A stretch of DNA of 64,000 nt from Nocardia rhamnosiphila NBRC 108938 (GTDB lineage: Bacteria > Actinomycetota > Actinomycetes > Mycobacteriales > Mycobacteriaceae). The DNA lies in assembly GCF_000720425.1 (NCBI RefSeq), contig NZ_JOAJ01000003.1, positions 434,001-498,000 on the forward strand. Direction: 5' to 3'. Made by a program: the position numbers and the translations under genes. Shown here piece after piece: positions 17,978-30,598 of the stretch. The notes below the pieces were generated by a model. The model made no database searches and was not told where the DNA came from. It saw only the letters and a list, made by a program, of their open reading frames with translations. Each line of letters opens with the position of its first letter. The stretch's first letter is position 1.

Positions 17978-18529
17978 ATGACCTCACGGGGACCACTGAG
18001 TGGTTCGACCAGCGACGCACCCGGTACGCAGACCGCCACCGTGCGGGTGCGTCGCGCCCGCACCTCCGATGTCCCGGCGATCAAATCGCTCGTTGATGTA
18101 TACGCGGGCCGCATCCTGCTGGAGAAGAACCTCGTCAATCTGTACGAGTCGGTACAGGAGTTCTGGGTGGCCGAGCTCGGCGACCGCGTGGTGGGCTGTG
18201 GTGCGCTGCACGTGCTGTGGGCCGACCTCGGTGAGGTGCGCACGGTGGCGGTTCTTCCTGAGGTGAAGGGCCACGGTGTGGGCAAAGTCATCGTGGAGCA
18301 ACTGGTCGAGGTGGCGCGCGAGCTCGAGCTGCGGCGCTTGTTCGTGCTCACCTTCGAGGTCGAGTTCTTCGCCCGGCACGGTTTCGCGGAAATCGAGGGC
18401 ACCCCGGTGACCGCCGAGGTGTACGCGGAGATGTGCCGGTCCTACGACACCGGTGTGGCGGAGTTCCTGGACCTCAGCTTTGTGAAACCGAACACTCTCG
18501 GCAACACCCGAATGCTGCTCACGCTCTGA
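17978..18529 (+). CDS. argA: Amino-acid N-acetyltransferase ArgA, Rv2747-type
   Basis: A 183-residue GNAT protein that makes N-acetylglutamate, the first step of arginine synthesis. The acetyl-CoA site is VRTVAVLPEVKGHGVGKVIV. Substrate-side residues lie in FEVEFFARHGFAEI. It corresponds to M. tuberculosis Rv2747. A TACTGT box at 17965-17970 is 7 nt before the ATG, so transcription probably starts at the ATG itself. It is divergent from pgsA. Confidence 0.9.
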   Translation: MTSRGPLSGSTSDAPGTQTATVRVRRARTSDVPAIKSLVDVYAGRILLEKNLVNLYESVQEFWVAELGDRVVGCGALHVLWADLGEVRTVAVLPEVKGHGVGKVIVEQLVEVARELELRRLFVLTFEVEFFARHGFAEIEGTPVTAEVYAEMCRSYDTGVAEFLDLSFVKPNTLGNTRMLLTL

Positions 18530-18610
18530 GATTCACCGACTGCGGCGGTACCCACCGCTCCCGGTGGACGGCCGGCACCGCGGCGCCACCCCGCGCACTA
18601 GAGTCGACCG

Positions 18611-18895
18611 GTGCCTCTTTTCGCTGTTCACTACACCTATTCCGAAGTCACCGTCCCGGCTCGGGACACCCATCGTCCGCGTCACCGGGCGTGGCTGGCC
18701 GACCGGCTTTCGGAGGGCGCGCTGCTGAGCAGCGGGCCGTACCCGGACGGTTCCGGCGCCCTGCTGCTGTTCCGCGCGGCCGATGCCGCGGCACTGGACG
18801 AACTGCTGGCTCAGGACCCGTTCGCTCAGGAGAAGCTGGTCGATGACGTGCGGGCCGTCGAATGGCAGCCCGTACTCGGCACGTTCGCCGACTGA
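18611..18895 (+). CDS. YciI-like protein
   Basis: A 94-residue dimeric ferredoxin-like-fold protein of the YciI family. It has MPLFAVHYTYSEVTVPARDT, the conserved His/Arg region RPRHRAWLADRL and FAQEKLVDDVRAVEW. The biochemical role is unknown. The GTG at 18611 has TAGAGT at 18599-18604, 6 nt upstream, consistent with a leaderless message. It corresponds to M. tuberculosis Rv2749 in location. A strong symmetric hairpin follows. Confidence 0.85.
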   Translation: MPLFAVHYTYSEVTVPARDTHRPRHRAWLADRLSEGALLSSGPYPDGSGALLLFRAADAAALDELLAQDPFAQEKLVDDVRAVEWQPVLGTFAD

Positions 18896-18903
18896 GCGGT
18901 ACC

Positions 18904-18937
18904 GCGTCCCGGCCGGGTCGGCGCCCGGCCGGGACGC
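18904..18937. terminator. Bidirectional U-less hairpin
   Basis: GCGTCCCGGCCGGG (18904-18917) and its exact complement (18924-18937) form a 14-bp stem with a 6-nt loop. It lies between the convergent YciI and TerC genes, 8 bp after one stop and 5 bp from the other. Confidence 0.6.
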
Positions 18938-18942
18938 ACCGG

Positions 18943-19947
18943 CTACTCGCCCGGGCCGGCGGCCGACTTCGACCGGGCCTGCCCACGGGTGCGTAGCAGG
19001 CTGGCGACGGTCGCGACGACCAGGATGCCGAGGATCACCGACAACGACAGCGCGGTGGAGATCTCCGGGACACTCACGTGCTCGCCGCCGTTGATGAACG
19101 GCAGGGTGTTCTCGTGCAGTGCGTGCAGCACCAGTTTGATCCCGATGAAGGCCAGGATGGCCGCGAGACCGTAGGACAGGTAGACCAACCGGTCCAACAG
19201 GCCGCCGATCAGGAAGAAGAGCTGGCGCAGCCCCATCAACGCGAACGCGTTCGCGGTGAACACGATGTAGGGCTCCTCGGTGAGGCCGTAGATGGCCGGA
19301 ATCGAGTCGAGCGCGAACAGCAGATCGGCGAATCCGATGGCCACCAGTGCCAGCAGCATCGGCGTGAGCACGCGCCGGCCGTCGATCCGGGTGACCAGCT
19401 TGTCGCCGTCATAGGTCTCGGTGGTCGGTACGAAGCGCTTGATGAGCGCGACGATCCGGCTGTCGCGTTTCTGTTCCTCTTCGACCTCGTGGCCGCTCTC
19501 CTTCACGAGCTTGACCGCGGTGTAGACCAGGAACAATCCGAACAGGTAGAAGACCCAGCTGAAGGCGCTGATGGCGGCGGCGCCCACCGCGATGAAGATA
19601 CCGCGCATGACCAGGGCCACCACGATGCCGATGAGCAGCACCTTCTGCTGGTAGATGCGGGGCACCGCGAAGGTGGACATGATGATCAGGAAGATGAACA
19701 GGTTGTCCACCGAGAGCGCTTTCTCGGTGACGAAACCGGCGTAGTACTCACCGGCGAAGGTCCCGCCCCATTTCCAGGCGATCACCCCGCCGAAGGCCAG
19801 CGCCAGGCCGATGTAGACCGCGGACCAGAAGCCGGACTCACGGAAGGTCGGTTCGTGCGGGGTCCGCACATGGGCGAAGAAATCGAAGACGAACAACCCG
19901 AGGATCACCACGATGGTGATTCCCCAGACGAGAGCGGTTACCTGCAT
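18943..19947 (-). CDS. TerC/Alx family integral membrane protein
   Basis: A 334-residue protein of about eight to nine transmembrane helices. Family hallmarks include EKALSVDNLFIFLIIMSTF and ADLLFALDSIPAIYGLTEEP, whose acidic residues inside helices are thought to bind metal. Relatives are implicated in manganese export to extracytoplasmic enzymes and in tellurite or pH response. A basic loop (EVEEEQKRDSRIVALIKR) is probably cytoplasmic. I see no recognisable yybP-ykoY riboswitch in the 127-bp upstream gap. Confidence 0.9.
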   Translation of the reverse strand: MQVTALVWGITIVVILGLFVFDFFAHVRTPHEPTFRESGFWSAVYIGLALAFGGVIAWKWGGTFAGEYYAGFVTEKALSVDNLFIFLIIMSTFAVPRIYQQKVLLIGIVVALVMRGIFIAVGAAAISAFSWVFYLFGLFLVYTAVKLVKESGHEVEEEQKRDSRIVALIKRFVPTTETYDGDKLVTRIDGRRVLTPMLLALVAIGFADLLFALDSIPAIYGLTEEPYIVFTANAFALMGLRQLFFLIGGLLDRLVYLSYGLAAILAFIGIKLVLHALHENTLPFINGGEHVSVPEISTALSLSVILGILVVATVASLLRTRGQARSKSAAGPGE

Positions 19948-20074
19948 ACGGCGATCCGTTCAGCGGTGCGAGTCATATACCAATCATGCCCGATATGCCC
20001 GTTTCAGCCGACTTGCGGGGTGGTTGCCCGCTATCGTCGCATATGAGCGCGCCCGGTCACCGACGGCACGCCTG

Positions 20075-22699
20075 TCATCCGGCGTCCGGCGCCGGCGCTT
20101 CCTCGTCGCCGCCGCCCCGGATCGACCACAGCAGGCCGTCGAGTTCGTCCGGTTTGATCAGCACATCGCGCGCCTTGGAACCTTCGCTCGGCCCCACCAC
20201 GCCCCGGGTCTCCATCAGGTCCATCAAACGGCCCGCCTTCGCGAACCCCACCCGCAACTTGCGCTGCAGCATGGACGTGGACCCGAATTGCGAGGTGACC
20301 ACCAGTTCCACCGCCTGCAGGAACACGTCGAGATCGTCGCCGATATCGGGGTCGACGTCCTTCTTCTCCCCGGCCTTGGCCGCGGTGACGCCCTCGGTGT
20401 ACTCCGGTTCGGCCTGGTTCTTGGTGAACTCGACGACCCCGTGGATCTCCTCGTCGCTGATGAAGGCGCCCTGCAACCGGGTCGGTTTACCGGCGCCCAT
20501 CGGCAGGAACAGGCCGTCTCCCATACCGATGAGTTTCTCGGCGCCGGGCTGATCGAGGATTACGCGCGAATCGGTGAGCGAGGAGGTCGCGAACGCCAGC
20601 CGGGACGGCACATTGGTCTTGATCAGGCCGGTCACCACATCCACCGACGGCCGCTGGGTGGCCAGCACCAGATGGATACCGGCGGCCCGCGCCTTCTGGG
20701 TGATCCGGACGATGGCGTCCTCGACGTCGCGGGGCGCGGTCATCATCAGATCGGCGAGTTCGTCGACGATGGCCAGAATGTAGGGGTAGGGCCGGTACAC
20801 CCGTTCGCTGCCCAGCGGCGTGGTGATGGCGCCGGATTTCACCTTGCGGTTGAAGTCGTCGATATGGCGGACCTTGCTGGCCTGCATGTCCTGATACCGC
20901 TGTTCCATCTCCTCCACCAGCCAGGCCAGCGCCGCGGCGGCCTTCTTCGGCTGGGTGATGATGGGCGTGATCAGATGCGGGATCCCCTCGTAGGGGGTCA
21001 GTTCCACCATCTTCGGGTCGATCAGGATCATCCGGACCTCGTCCGGGGTGGCCCGCTGCAACAGCGACACCAGCATCGAGTTCACGAAACTCGACTTACC
21101 GGAACCGGTGGAACCCGCGACCAGCAGATGCGGCATCTTGGCCAGATTGGCCGAGACGAACTCGCCCTCGATGTTCTTGCCGAGTCCGATGACCAGCGGA
21201 TGATGATCGTTGCGGGTGGACGGCGCGGTGAGCACATCGGCGAGGCGGACCAGTTCCCGGTCGGCATTGGGTACCTCGATACCCACGGCGGACTTCCCCG
21301 GGATCGGCGCGAGCAGGCGCACGTTCTCGGTCGCCACGGCATAGGCGATATTGCGGGTCAGCGCGGTGATCTTCTCGACTTTCACGCCGGGCCCGAGTTC
21401 CACCTCGTACCGGGTGACGGTCGGCCCCCGGACGAACCCGGTGACCGCGGCATCGATCTTGAACTGCACCAGTACCTCGGTGATCGCCTCGATCATCGAT
21501 TCGTTGGCGGCGCTGCGTTTCCGGGGCGGGTCGCCTTCGACCAGCAAATCGATCGGCGGCAGCGTGTAATCGCCCTCGGTGACCCGGTCGGTGACGAACT
21601 CCGGATCCGGAAGCGGCGGCGGAGTCTGATCGACCACCGCGGGCGCGGCGGGTTTGCGCTTCTTACGCCGTGCGGGTTGTTCGCCCTCCGGGGCGGCGGG
21701 GATCGATTTGGCGTCGCGCAGGGGCGGCTCGGCCGCGGATCCCGCCGATTCGTCGGCCGGGTAGTTCTCGGCGGGAGTACGAGTGCGACGGCGAGATCTG
21801 GTGGGAGCCTCCCCCACGCCGGTCTCGTACTCGTCGACCGGATCGTAGCCGTCCCGATAGTCCGCCTCACCCTCGTAACCGGGAGCGCCGAAGAATTCGC
21901 GCAGTCGCTGCGGCGCCTCGCGCACCGTTGTGCCGGTCACCAGCAGCACACCGAACACCATCGCCAGCAGCAGTATCGGCACCGACAGCCAGGCGGTGAG
22001 GCCATCGGTCACCGGACCACCGATCACGAATCCCACGAACCCGGCTCCCTCGGCACGCCCGGCGGCGTCGGTGGGGGCACCGTCGGCGATATGCCACAGT
22101 CCGAGCAACGGCAACCCGATCAGCAGACCACCCAGCACCAGCCGGGGCCGGATCTCCGGGCGGGGTTCGGTACGCATGAGCACCACCGCGACAGCGGAGG
22201 CGACGAACGGCAGCAGCGCCGAGGCCGAACCGGTGACCGCACGGATGACCGCGTCCACCGCGCGCCCGATCGGCCCGCCGGCGGACAGCCAGACAGCGGC
22301 CGCGATCACCGCGCTGAGCGCGATCAAACCGAGAGCGGCCCCGTCGCGCCGATGACCGTGTTCGATCTCCCCGGCTCTGCTGAGGGCCCGCGTGGTGGCG
22401 CCCAGTCCACGGGCGGCCATGGTCCAGCCGCCGCCCACCATGCGGCCGAACACCGCCAGCGGCGCCGTATCGGAACGACGTGCGGCGGTGGGCCGGCGCG
22501 CCGCGGTGCGGCGGGGACGGGCGCTGTTGGCCGGGCGCGCGGCCGCCTTACGGGTGGTTCTACGAGCCGGACCCTGGGCCGCGGCCGCGCCGGCCGCGCC
22601 GCGTGTACTACCCGAACGAGAACGCGCCGCGGTGGTCCGCCCCCGAGCCGATCCCGCCCGCGCACCAGGTGTGGTCGTGCCGCGGGACTTACCTGCCAT
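20075..22699 (-). CDS. ftsK: DNA translocase FtsK
   Basis: An 874-residue septal DNA pump. A basic Ala/Arg/Gly-rich N terminus (about residues 1-75) precedes four hydrophobic segments at about residues 120-245. An acidic linker follows, then the RecA-like motor with Walker [14 protein letters not shown] and Walker [14 protein letters not shown]. The winged-helix gamma domain is at the C terminus ([20 protein letters not shown]). It matches Rv2748c. The N-terminal membrane part appears complete. A TAGCCT box at 22706-22711, 6 nt before the ATG, suggests a leaderless transcript. Confidence 0.95.
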   Translation of the reverse strand: MAGKSRGTTTPGARAGSARGRTTAARSRSGSTRGAAGAAAAQGPARRTTRKAAARPANSARPRRTAARRPTAARRSDTAPLAVFGRMVGGGWTMAARGLGATTRALSRAGEIEHGHRRDGAALGLIALSAVIAAAVWLSAGGPIGRAVDAVIRAVTGSASALLPFVASAVAVVLMRTEPRPEIRPRLVLGGLLIGLPLLGLWHIADGAPTDAAGRAEGAGFVGFVIGGPVTDGLTAWLSVPILLLAMVFGVLLVTGTTVREAPQRLREFFGAPGYEGEADYRDGYDPVDEYETGVGEAPTRSRRRTRTPAENYPADESAGSAAEPPLRDAKSIPAAPEGEQPARRKKRKPAAPAVVDQTPPPLPDPEFVTDRVTEGDYTLPPIDLLVEGDPPRKRSAANESMIEAITEVLVQFKIDAAVTGFVRGPTVTRYEVELGPGVKVEKITALTRNIAYAVATENVRLLAPIPGKSAVGIEVPNADRELVRLADVLTAPSTRNDHHPLVIGLGKNIEGEFVSANLAKMPHLLVAGSTGSGKSSFVNSMLVSLLQRATPDEVRMILIDPKMVELTPYEGIPHLITPIITQPKKAAAALAWLVEEMEQRYQDMQASKVRHIDDFNRKVKSGAITTPLGSERVYRPYPYILAIVDELADLMMTAPRDVEDAIVRITQKARAAGIHLVLATQRPSVDVVTGLIKTNVPSRLAFATSSLTDSRVILDQPGAEKLIGMGDGLFLPMGAGKPTRLQGAFISDEEIHGVVEFTKNQAEPEYTEGVTAAKAGEKKDVDPDIGDDLDVFLQAVELVVTSQFGSTSMLQRKLRVGFAKAGRLMDLMETRGVVGPSEGSKARDVLIKPDELDGLLWSIRGGGDEEAPAPDAG

Positions 22700-22952
22700 G
22701 GCCTCAGGCTAGCCGCAACAACCCCACGGGGACCATCCGCAACACTGGTTACCGCCGCCCGACGACGCGCGATACCGGCTCGCGGGGATGGGCGGGCTAC
22801 TCCGCAGCGCAGTCGTCACGCGGTAGGCAGCGGGGTCGTCACGCGGCACGCAGCGACGGCGATACCTGCGACGACGGTCGTCGAAATGCGGCGCGGACAC
22901 GGTGAGGGGGCTGGTCCGCTGCCTCGCCCACGACCCGCGCCGCCGGTGGCGT

Positions 22953-23576
22953 TCAGATGGAGCGGTCGAGTTCGAGCACCTGCCGGACGGCGTCGGGTTC
23001 GCCGGCCGATTCGATCCGGACCTGATCGCGACCGAAGGCGTGCAACAACAATTCCGACGGCGCGCCGGTCAGGGTCACCACCGGACCGGTACCGTCCACG
23101 ATCCGGACCCGCTCCCCGCCGGGCGTGGCGAGTTCCACCGGTACCGGCGATTTCCGGTACGCCATCTTCCCCATCTTGCGTACCGTCGCCCACAGCCGCT
23201 GCTGATCCTCCGCCGACAACTCCCGCGGTTCCCAGCCCGGGCTCGCCCGGCGGACATCCTCGTGATGGACGAACATCTCGCCGAGATTGGCGATCGCGTC
23301 CACCGGGCGCAGCGGTGACCACCAGGGCGGCCCGGTACGAATCTTGTCCAGCAGCTCGTCGAACTCCCGGCCGGCCGCTTTGTCCTGCACCTTCTGCAGA
23401 TAACCGGCGAAGGGCGCCAACATGATTCCCGGCGCGGCATCGGGCCGTCGCTCCCGGACCACCAGGTGTGCCGCGAGGTCGCGTACCGTCCACGCACCAC
23501 ATAGGGTGGGCGCGTCCGGGCCGGTGCCCTTCATCGTTTCGACCAATGCACGGCGTTCACGCTGAGCCATGTTCAC
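22953..23576 (-). CDS. TIGR03085-type DinB-like metal-binding protein
   Basis: A 207-residue protein of the DinB/mycothiol-dependent maleylpyruvate isomerase-like superfamily. The typical start is MAQRERRALVETMKGTGPDA, then CGAWTVRDLAAHLVVRERRP and FVHHEDVRRASPGW, whose histidines would bind metal. A TAGATT box at 23583-23588 is 6 nt before GTG 23576, favouring that codon over the ATG two codons later. The reaction is unknown; relatives use mycothiol. The 253-bp gap to ftsK holds nothing I recognise. Confidence 0.82.
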   Translation of the reverse strand: MNMAQRERRALVETMKGTGPDAPTLCGAWTVRDLAAHLVVRERRPDAAPGIMLAPFAGYLQKVQDKAAGREFDELLDKIRTGPPWWSPLRPVDAIANLGEMFVHHEDVRRASPGWEPRELSAEDQQRLWATVRKMGKMAYRKSPVPVELATPGGERVRIVDGTGPVVTLTGAPSELLLHAFGRDQVRIESAGEPDAVRQVLELDRSI

Positions 23577-23699
23577 ACGATGAATCTAGCCGAGACCCAG
23601 CCATCGGGGAGGGAACGTGTTGCCGATCCGGTTGCTCACCGGCAGAGATGCTCTGTACTTTGTCATTCGGTCCATAGGGTCGTGGACCGAAATACACAG

Positions 23700-24095
23700 A
23701 TGGGAACACCTTTGAAGAAGATTCTCACCGTTGCCGCCGTTCTGGTGGCGACCATCGGCTCGATGTTCGTCGCTTCGGTGACGCCGGCGCACGCCCAGTA
23801 CAGCAGTTACTACGGCGCCATCGCGGTGTCCCTGTCCACCGGCAACTACGGCTGGTCCTACGACTACGACAGCTACTCCGAGGCCGAGTCGGCCGCGGAG
23901 AGCAGCTGCGGTGCCGCCGACTGCGTCGCCAAGATCTCCTGGCGCAACGGATGTGGCGCGCTGGCGGTTTCGGACAACTGGCTGAGCTACGGCTCCGGCG
24001 CCACCAAGGCCGCCGCCCGGTCCGAGGCGCTGGCCAACAACCCGGGCAATGCCTACATCGAGCACTGGAACTGCACTTCCGGCTACGACCTGTGA
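23700..24095 (+). CDS. Secreted DUF4189 protein
   Basis: A 131-residue exported protein. A Sec signal peptide (KKILTVAAVLVATIGSMFVA) ends in AHA. The mature DUF4189 domain is YYGAIAVSLSTGNYGWSYDY, followed by AESSCGAADCVAKISWRNGC. Four cysteines suggest two disulfides. Function is unknown. ATG 23700 is used; a TTG five codons on is an alternative. A short inverted repeat (CGGTCCA at 23668-23674 with TGGACCG at 23683-23689) lies just upstream and may be an operator or a 5'-UTR stem. Confidence 0.82.
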   Translation: MGTPLKKILTVAAVLVATIGSMFVASVTPAHAQYSSYYGAIAVSLSTGNYGWSYDYDSYSEAESAAESSCGAADCVAKISWRNGCGALAVSDNWLSYGSGATKAAARSEALANNPGNAYIEHWNCTSGYDL

Positions 24096-24162
24096 GTTCG
24101 TACCGACCACATTTTCCGGCCGGCGCCGAACTCGCCGACTACACCGTAGGGGAATCAGAACT

Positions 24163-24723
24163 GTGAAAATTCGACCGATCCGGGTCGTGGCCGCCGCGAC
24201 GATGGCCGCCGCCGCCCTGACCTTCACCGCATGCTCGTCCACCGAGGACTCCTCGACCGAGGCCGCCGCGACCAGCACCGAGGCCGCCGCCGAGTTCGAA
24301 TCGGGTAAGACCCAGGACGGCCGGGAGGAGGGCAAGGCGCCGACCACCACACCCGCGCCGAATCTGCCCAAGCCGACGGCCGAGGAACTCAACGACAAGA
24401 TCAACCGGGCGCTCGACGGCTCGGTCGGCGAAGACGAGAAGCTGGCCTGGATCGAGGACGCCGAACAGGATCCGCAGCTGGTCGACAAGCTGGTCGAGGC
24501 GGCCAAGAAGAACGAGGTCACCGTCAAGATCACCAATGTCGGCGAACCGGTCGGCGGCAAGGTGACCGCCGATGCCGATGTGACCATCGGCGGCAGCCCG
24601 GTGGAGAACGCGACCGTCGATTTCGTGGCCGAAGGCGATCAGTGGAAGATCGCGCACGGCTTCGCGTGCAATATCGTCAAATCCGCGCAGCTGGATTCGG
24701 CGGCCTGCCAGCCCGACGCCTGA
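24163..24723 (+). CDS. MTB12-like lipoprotein
   Basis: A 186-residue exported lipoprotein. The signal peptide ends in a lipobox LTFTAC-SS. A Ser/Thr/Glu/Ala-rich linker of about 50 residues follows, with no predicted structure. The C-terminal half matches the low-molecular-weight antigen MTB12-like domain (KPTAEELNDKINRALDGSVG, GGKVTADADVTIGG, DQWKIAHGFACNIVKSAQ). GTG 24163 has AGGGGA about 10 nt upstream. It probably follows the DUF4189 gene in one transcript (67-bp gap). The mycobacterial relatives are immunogenic cell-wall proteins of unknown role. Confidence 0.82.
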   Translation: MKIRPIRVVAAATMAAAALTFTACSSTEDSSTEAAATSTEAAAEFESGKTQDGREEGKAPTTTPAPNLPKPTAEELNDKINRALDGSVGEDEKLAWIEDAEQDPQLVDKLVEAAKKNEVTVKITNVGEPVGGKVTADADVTIGGSPVENATVDFVAEGDQWKIAHGFACNIVKSAQLDSAACQPDA

Positions 24724-24749
24724 GCCACGCGGAGCTCCGCAGAGACGAG

Positions 24750-24782
24750 AAACCGCCGGAGGGCTCGGCCCTCCGGCGGTTT
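24750..24782. terminator. Bidirectional terminator hairpin
   Basis: AAACCGCCGGAGGG (24750-24763) and CCCTCCGGCGGTTT (24769-24782) form a perfect 14-bp stem with a CTCGG loop. Each strand ends the stem with TTT. It lies between the convergent lipoprotein and RNase J genes, 26 bp and 8 bp from their stops. Confidence 0.85.
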
Positions 24783-24790
24783 CCGTTCGT

Positions 24791-27795
<3,005 letters not shown>

Positions 27796-27809
27796 TCAGA
27801 AATGGCGTC

Positions 27810-27819
27810 ACACTGGTGT
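27810..27819 (+). promoter_or_regulatory. Palindrome abutting the HicB-like gene start
   Basis: ACACTGGTGT is a perfect palindrome ending one base before the ATG at 27821. TTGAAC at 27786-27791 and CACACT at 27809-27814 are 17 bp apart and would place the transcript start at the ATG. The palindrome would then cover the -10. Autoregulation by the ribbon-helix-helix product is an inference. Confidence 0.4.
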
Positions 27820-27820
27820 C

Positions 27821-28270
27821 ATGGATTTGACCAGATACACCGCCCGCATCCGGGACGACCTGGTGGCCGCCGCCGCCCTGGGTGACGAGAAGACCCAGGC
27901 CACGGCCGCCGCGCTCGCCGGCGCGGTGGAGAACTCGGCCCGGTTGGCCCTGCTCTCGGCCCTCACCGAACTCGCCGATACCGTCAGCGCCGAACTGGGC
28001 GACCGCACCGTGCGTGTCTCCCTGCACGGCACCGAAGCCGATATCGAGGTGCGTCGCGCTCCGGCCGGCGACAACCCGAGCTTCGAGGAGATGACCGGCG
28101 ATATCAGCCGGGTCACCCTGCGTCTGGTCGAACAGGTGAAGGCGCGCGCCGAAGAAGCCGCCGCGCAGAGCGGACAGTCGTTGAACTCCTGGATGTCCGG
28201 AGTGGTGTCCGGCGCGCTGCGCGACCAGATGCGGGGCGGCTATGGCCCCAAACGCGACGAGCAGTCGTAG
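27821..28270 (+). CDS. HicB-like ribbon-helix-helix protein (orphan)
   Basis: A 149-residue protein. Residues 1-85 form an alpha/beta domain (VRVSLHGTEADIEVRR). Residues 95-140 look like an Arc/MetJ ribbon-helix-helix module (ISRVTLRLVEQVKARAEEAA, then SLNSWMSGVVSGALRDQ). Such proteins are annotated as HicB-family antitoxins, but no toxin gene lies beside it, so it is more likely a stand-alone DNA-binding protein. A perfect 10-bp palindrome (27810-27819) abuts its start codon. Its last 31 bp overlap the 3' end of the opposite-strand gene. Confidence 0.7.
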   Translation: MDLTRYTARIRDDLVAAAALGDEKTQATAAALAGAVENSARLALLSALTELADTVSAELGDRTVRVSLHGTEADIEVRRAPAGDNPSFEEMTGDISRVTLRLVEQVKARAEEAAAQSGQSLNSWMSGVVSGALRDQMRGGYGPKRDEQS

Positions 28271-29304
28271 TCCCCGGCCCGGCTCGTCCCGCGACCAGGG
28301 TCTGCCCCCGACGCCGCGATATCGCTACGCCGGTCGTCTCCCCCGGCGCTGACCAGCACGGTCGCGAGGAGGCGCCGGCCCGCGGGAAGTACCCGGACCG
28401 TCACCGCGCCCGCGGTGGCGGCCGCCAGTGCCTCGATCGCGATCCGCACGACCTTCTCCCGGTCCGCGGCCGATGCCTGCGCGAAACCACCGTCGTCGAG
28501 CAACAGCACCTCGACCCCGCGGGACCGGGCCCCGCGGGCCGCGCCGATGAGCTGGTCGGTCACCAGTTGCGGCGCGCGCAGGCTGTCCCGTAATTCGGCC
28601 TCGAGCAGCCGGCACTGCTCCCGTTCTGCCGCCGACAATTCGGCACCGCGGGCGATCCGTTCGAGAAGCGGGCGGGCGACCCGATCCAGCCGGGCGAGCT
28701 GGCGGACCCGCTCGGCATGCTCCGCCGCCATGGTCGCCTCCGCGGCCGCGCGCATCGCCGCGTCTTCGTGCAGCACTCGCAGCGACCGCTGCGTCGGGCG
28801 CAGGATCAGCGCGCACACCGAGGTGCCGGCCACGGCGCACAGCGCGAGGATCGGCATGACCAGTGAACCGATCCCGACATCCAGTGCGATCTCGAGGACT
28901 GCCAGGGTCGCGGCCACCGCGGCCGCGCCGGCCCAGGCCGCACCGATCCGGCCGCGCAGCGCGAGCACGGCCAGTACGTAGGAGAAGGCGAAGGCGGCCC
29001 ATTGACCCCGGACCGCGCCGTCGTGGAAATTCAGATTGGTCGACACCACCGCCGCGAGGCCGATCAGCAGCACGGTGCCGGTGGCCGGCCACGGGAGCGG
29101 CTCGCCGGGCACGAGAGCCACGATCACCGCACCGGCCAGCATCGCGGCCGACGCGGGTACGGCCTGCGCGAGCGGGACGGCCCGGAAGGTCGGCAGCATA
29201 TGCAGCGCGATCGTGGTGGCCAGCCCGGCCAGGAAGAACCAGCCGGCCCGGCCGCGCATACCGAGCAGTGCGCGCAGTTCGGTATCACCGTCCCGCTCGG
29301 GCAT
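28240..29304 (-). CDS. Degenerate histidine-kinase-like membrane protein
   Basis: A 354-residue protein with about six hydrophobic segments in residues 18-170, then a helical region (EHAERVRQLARLDRVARPLL) where a kinase would have its phosphorylated histidine; none is present. The C-terminal part (VVRIAIEALAAATAGAVTVR) lies where an ATPase domain would be, but lacks the N box and the D-G-G motif. It looks like a paralogue of the adjacent kinase that has lost catalysis. It overlaps that kinase gene by 20 bp and is last in the operon. It may modulate the kinase or sense the signal. Confidence 0.7.
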   Translation of the reverse strand: MPERDGDTELRALLGMRGRAGWFFLAGLATTIALHMLPTFRAVPLAQAVPASAAMLAGAVIVALVPGEPLPWPATGTVLLIGLAAVVSTNLNFHDGAVRGQWAAFAFSYVLAVLALRGRIGAAWAGAAAVAATLAVLEIALDVGIGSLVMPILALCAVAGTSVCALILRPTQRSLRVLHEDAAMRAAAEATMAAEHAERVRQLARLDRVARPLLERIARGAELSAAEREQCRLLEAELRDSLRAPQLVTDQLIGAARGARSRGVEVLLLDDGGFAQASAADREKVVRIAIEALAAATAGAVTVRVLPAGRRLLATVLVSAGGDDRRSDIAASGADPGRGTSRAGDYDCSSRLGP

Positions 29305-30598
29305 CGCCGTCCTCTCCGTGGCCGGCCCACATCAGCGTGACCGTGGTGCCCGCTCCCGGCGCCGAGTCCACGGACCCGGCGCCGCCGGGCAGCTGCCGCA
29401 TCCGGCCCAGGATGCTGACCGAGACACCGAGCCGGTCGGACGGCACGGCGTGCAGGTCGAAACCCGCCCCGTCGTCGCGCACAACGACCCGCAGTCCGTC
29501 CGCATCGACCGTGACCGTCACCGTGTGCCGGACAGTGCGCCCGGGCACGCCCGCATGACGCAGACTGTTGCGGGTGGCCTCGGTGAGCGCCGCGGCCACC
29601 GTGCCCGCCGCATGCCAGGGCATCCGCAACGTGGCGCCGCTCTCGCGCTGCCGCACCGTGAATTCGACGCTCCGGCTCACCTCCCGCACTGCCGAGCGCA
29701 GGAATCCGGCCACCGAATCGGCATCCAGAATCGCCGGCTGGGACTCGACGATCCGGGTCTCGTCGAGTTGGTCGAGGGCGCGCTGGGCCTGATCCCGCAG
29801 GACCGGTGCCTGGCCCGCGGTACGAGACGCGTCCAGCAGCGTGGACAGCACCGCGTCGTGGATGAGGGCGGCGAACCGGGCGCGCTCCCGTTCCCGGGCG
29901 GCGGCGCCCGCGACCGCCGCCGCCAGCTCGCTCGACCGCATGGTTTCCCGGTCCACCCGGGCGCCCGCCCGACGGGCGTACACCACGCACCACAGCACCA
30001 GCAGGCACAGTGTCGCGTCGCGCGCGAAGGCGTCGAGAGCCTGCGCCGGCGAGGTGTCGCCGAGCAGGAAGTACAGAGACGCGCCCGGCAATGCCACCGC
30101 GAGCACGAGATATCCGCCCGCGAGCAGCGGATGCCACGCGAGCGCGGCCGCCAGGACACCGATCGCCATCAGGCGGTAGGCCCACACCGGTCCCGGGGCC
30201 GCCGCGATCGGCGGAAGGTAGGGCAGCAGCAGGACCATGGCGGCCAGATAACCGAGCGCGGCGGCTCCGGCCGCCGGCCGGATCGACCGCGGCCCGGCGA
30301 GCAGCGAAACACCCGCGAGCACCGGCAACATCCCGAACGCGACCGATACGGTCAGCACGGACCACAGCAGCGGAATCCCGCGATGCTGCAGGACGATTTC
30401 GGGCAGTTCCAGCAGCGCGGCGATCGTACCGGCCAGGCCGATCACCAGGCCGAACGCGCGTAGCACCCGATCGGCGGCCGGTTCCCGTCCCGCGCCGCGA
30501 CCGGGCGCGAGCACCGCGCGCACCCGGCCTGCGACGCCCGGCCCGCCCCACGCCGCGACCGGGCCGCCCGCCGCGGCGGTGCCGAACCCGGGTCTCAC
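29285..30598 (-). CDS. Sensor histidine kinase (HisKA_3/NarL type)
   Basis: A 437-residue membrane kinase. About six to seven hydrophobic segments occupy residues 45-210. The H box is ARFAALIHDAVLSTLLDA, the N box is ALTEATRNSLRHAG, and the ATP lid begins VVRDDGAGFDL with the closing GAGTTVTL. This is the kinase class that partners LuxR-type regulators. Its GTG start overlaps the response-regulator stop by 4 bp, so the pair is translationally coupled. The signal is unknown. Confidence 0.87.
   Translation of the reverse strand: MRPGFGTAAAGGPVAAWGGPGVAGRVRAVLAPGRGAGREPAADRVLRAFGLVIGLAGTIAALLELPEIVLQHRGIPLLWSVLTVSVAFGMLPVLAGVSLLAGPRSIRPAAGAAALGYLAAMVLLLPYLPPIAAAPGPVWAYRLMAIGVLAAALAWHPLLAGGYLVLAVALPGASLYFLLGDTSPAQALDAFARDATLCLLVLWCVVYARRAGARVDRETMRSSELAAAVAGAAARERERARFAALIHDAVLSTLLDASRTAGQAPVLRDQAQRALDQLDETRIVESQPAILDADSVAGFLRSAVREVSRSVEFTVRQRESGATLRMPWHAAGTVAAALTEATRNSLRHAGVPGRTVRHTVTVTVDADGLRVVVRDDGAGFDLHAVPSDRLGVSVSILGRMRQLPGGAGSVDSAPGAGTTVTLMWAGHGEDGDARAGR

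Noticed and set aside
19948..20074. yybP-ykoY manganese riboswitch before terC
   Set aside because: I looked for the conserved riboswitch core in the 127-bp gap and could not recognise it.
19913..23425. Long plus-strand open frame across ftsK and the TIGR03085 gene
   Set aside because: It is the antisense of two well-supported genes, is His/Arg/Gln-rich and has no domains.
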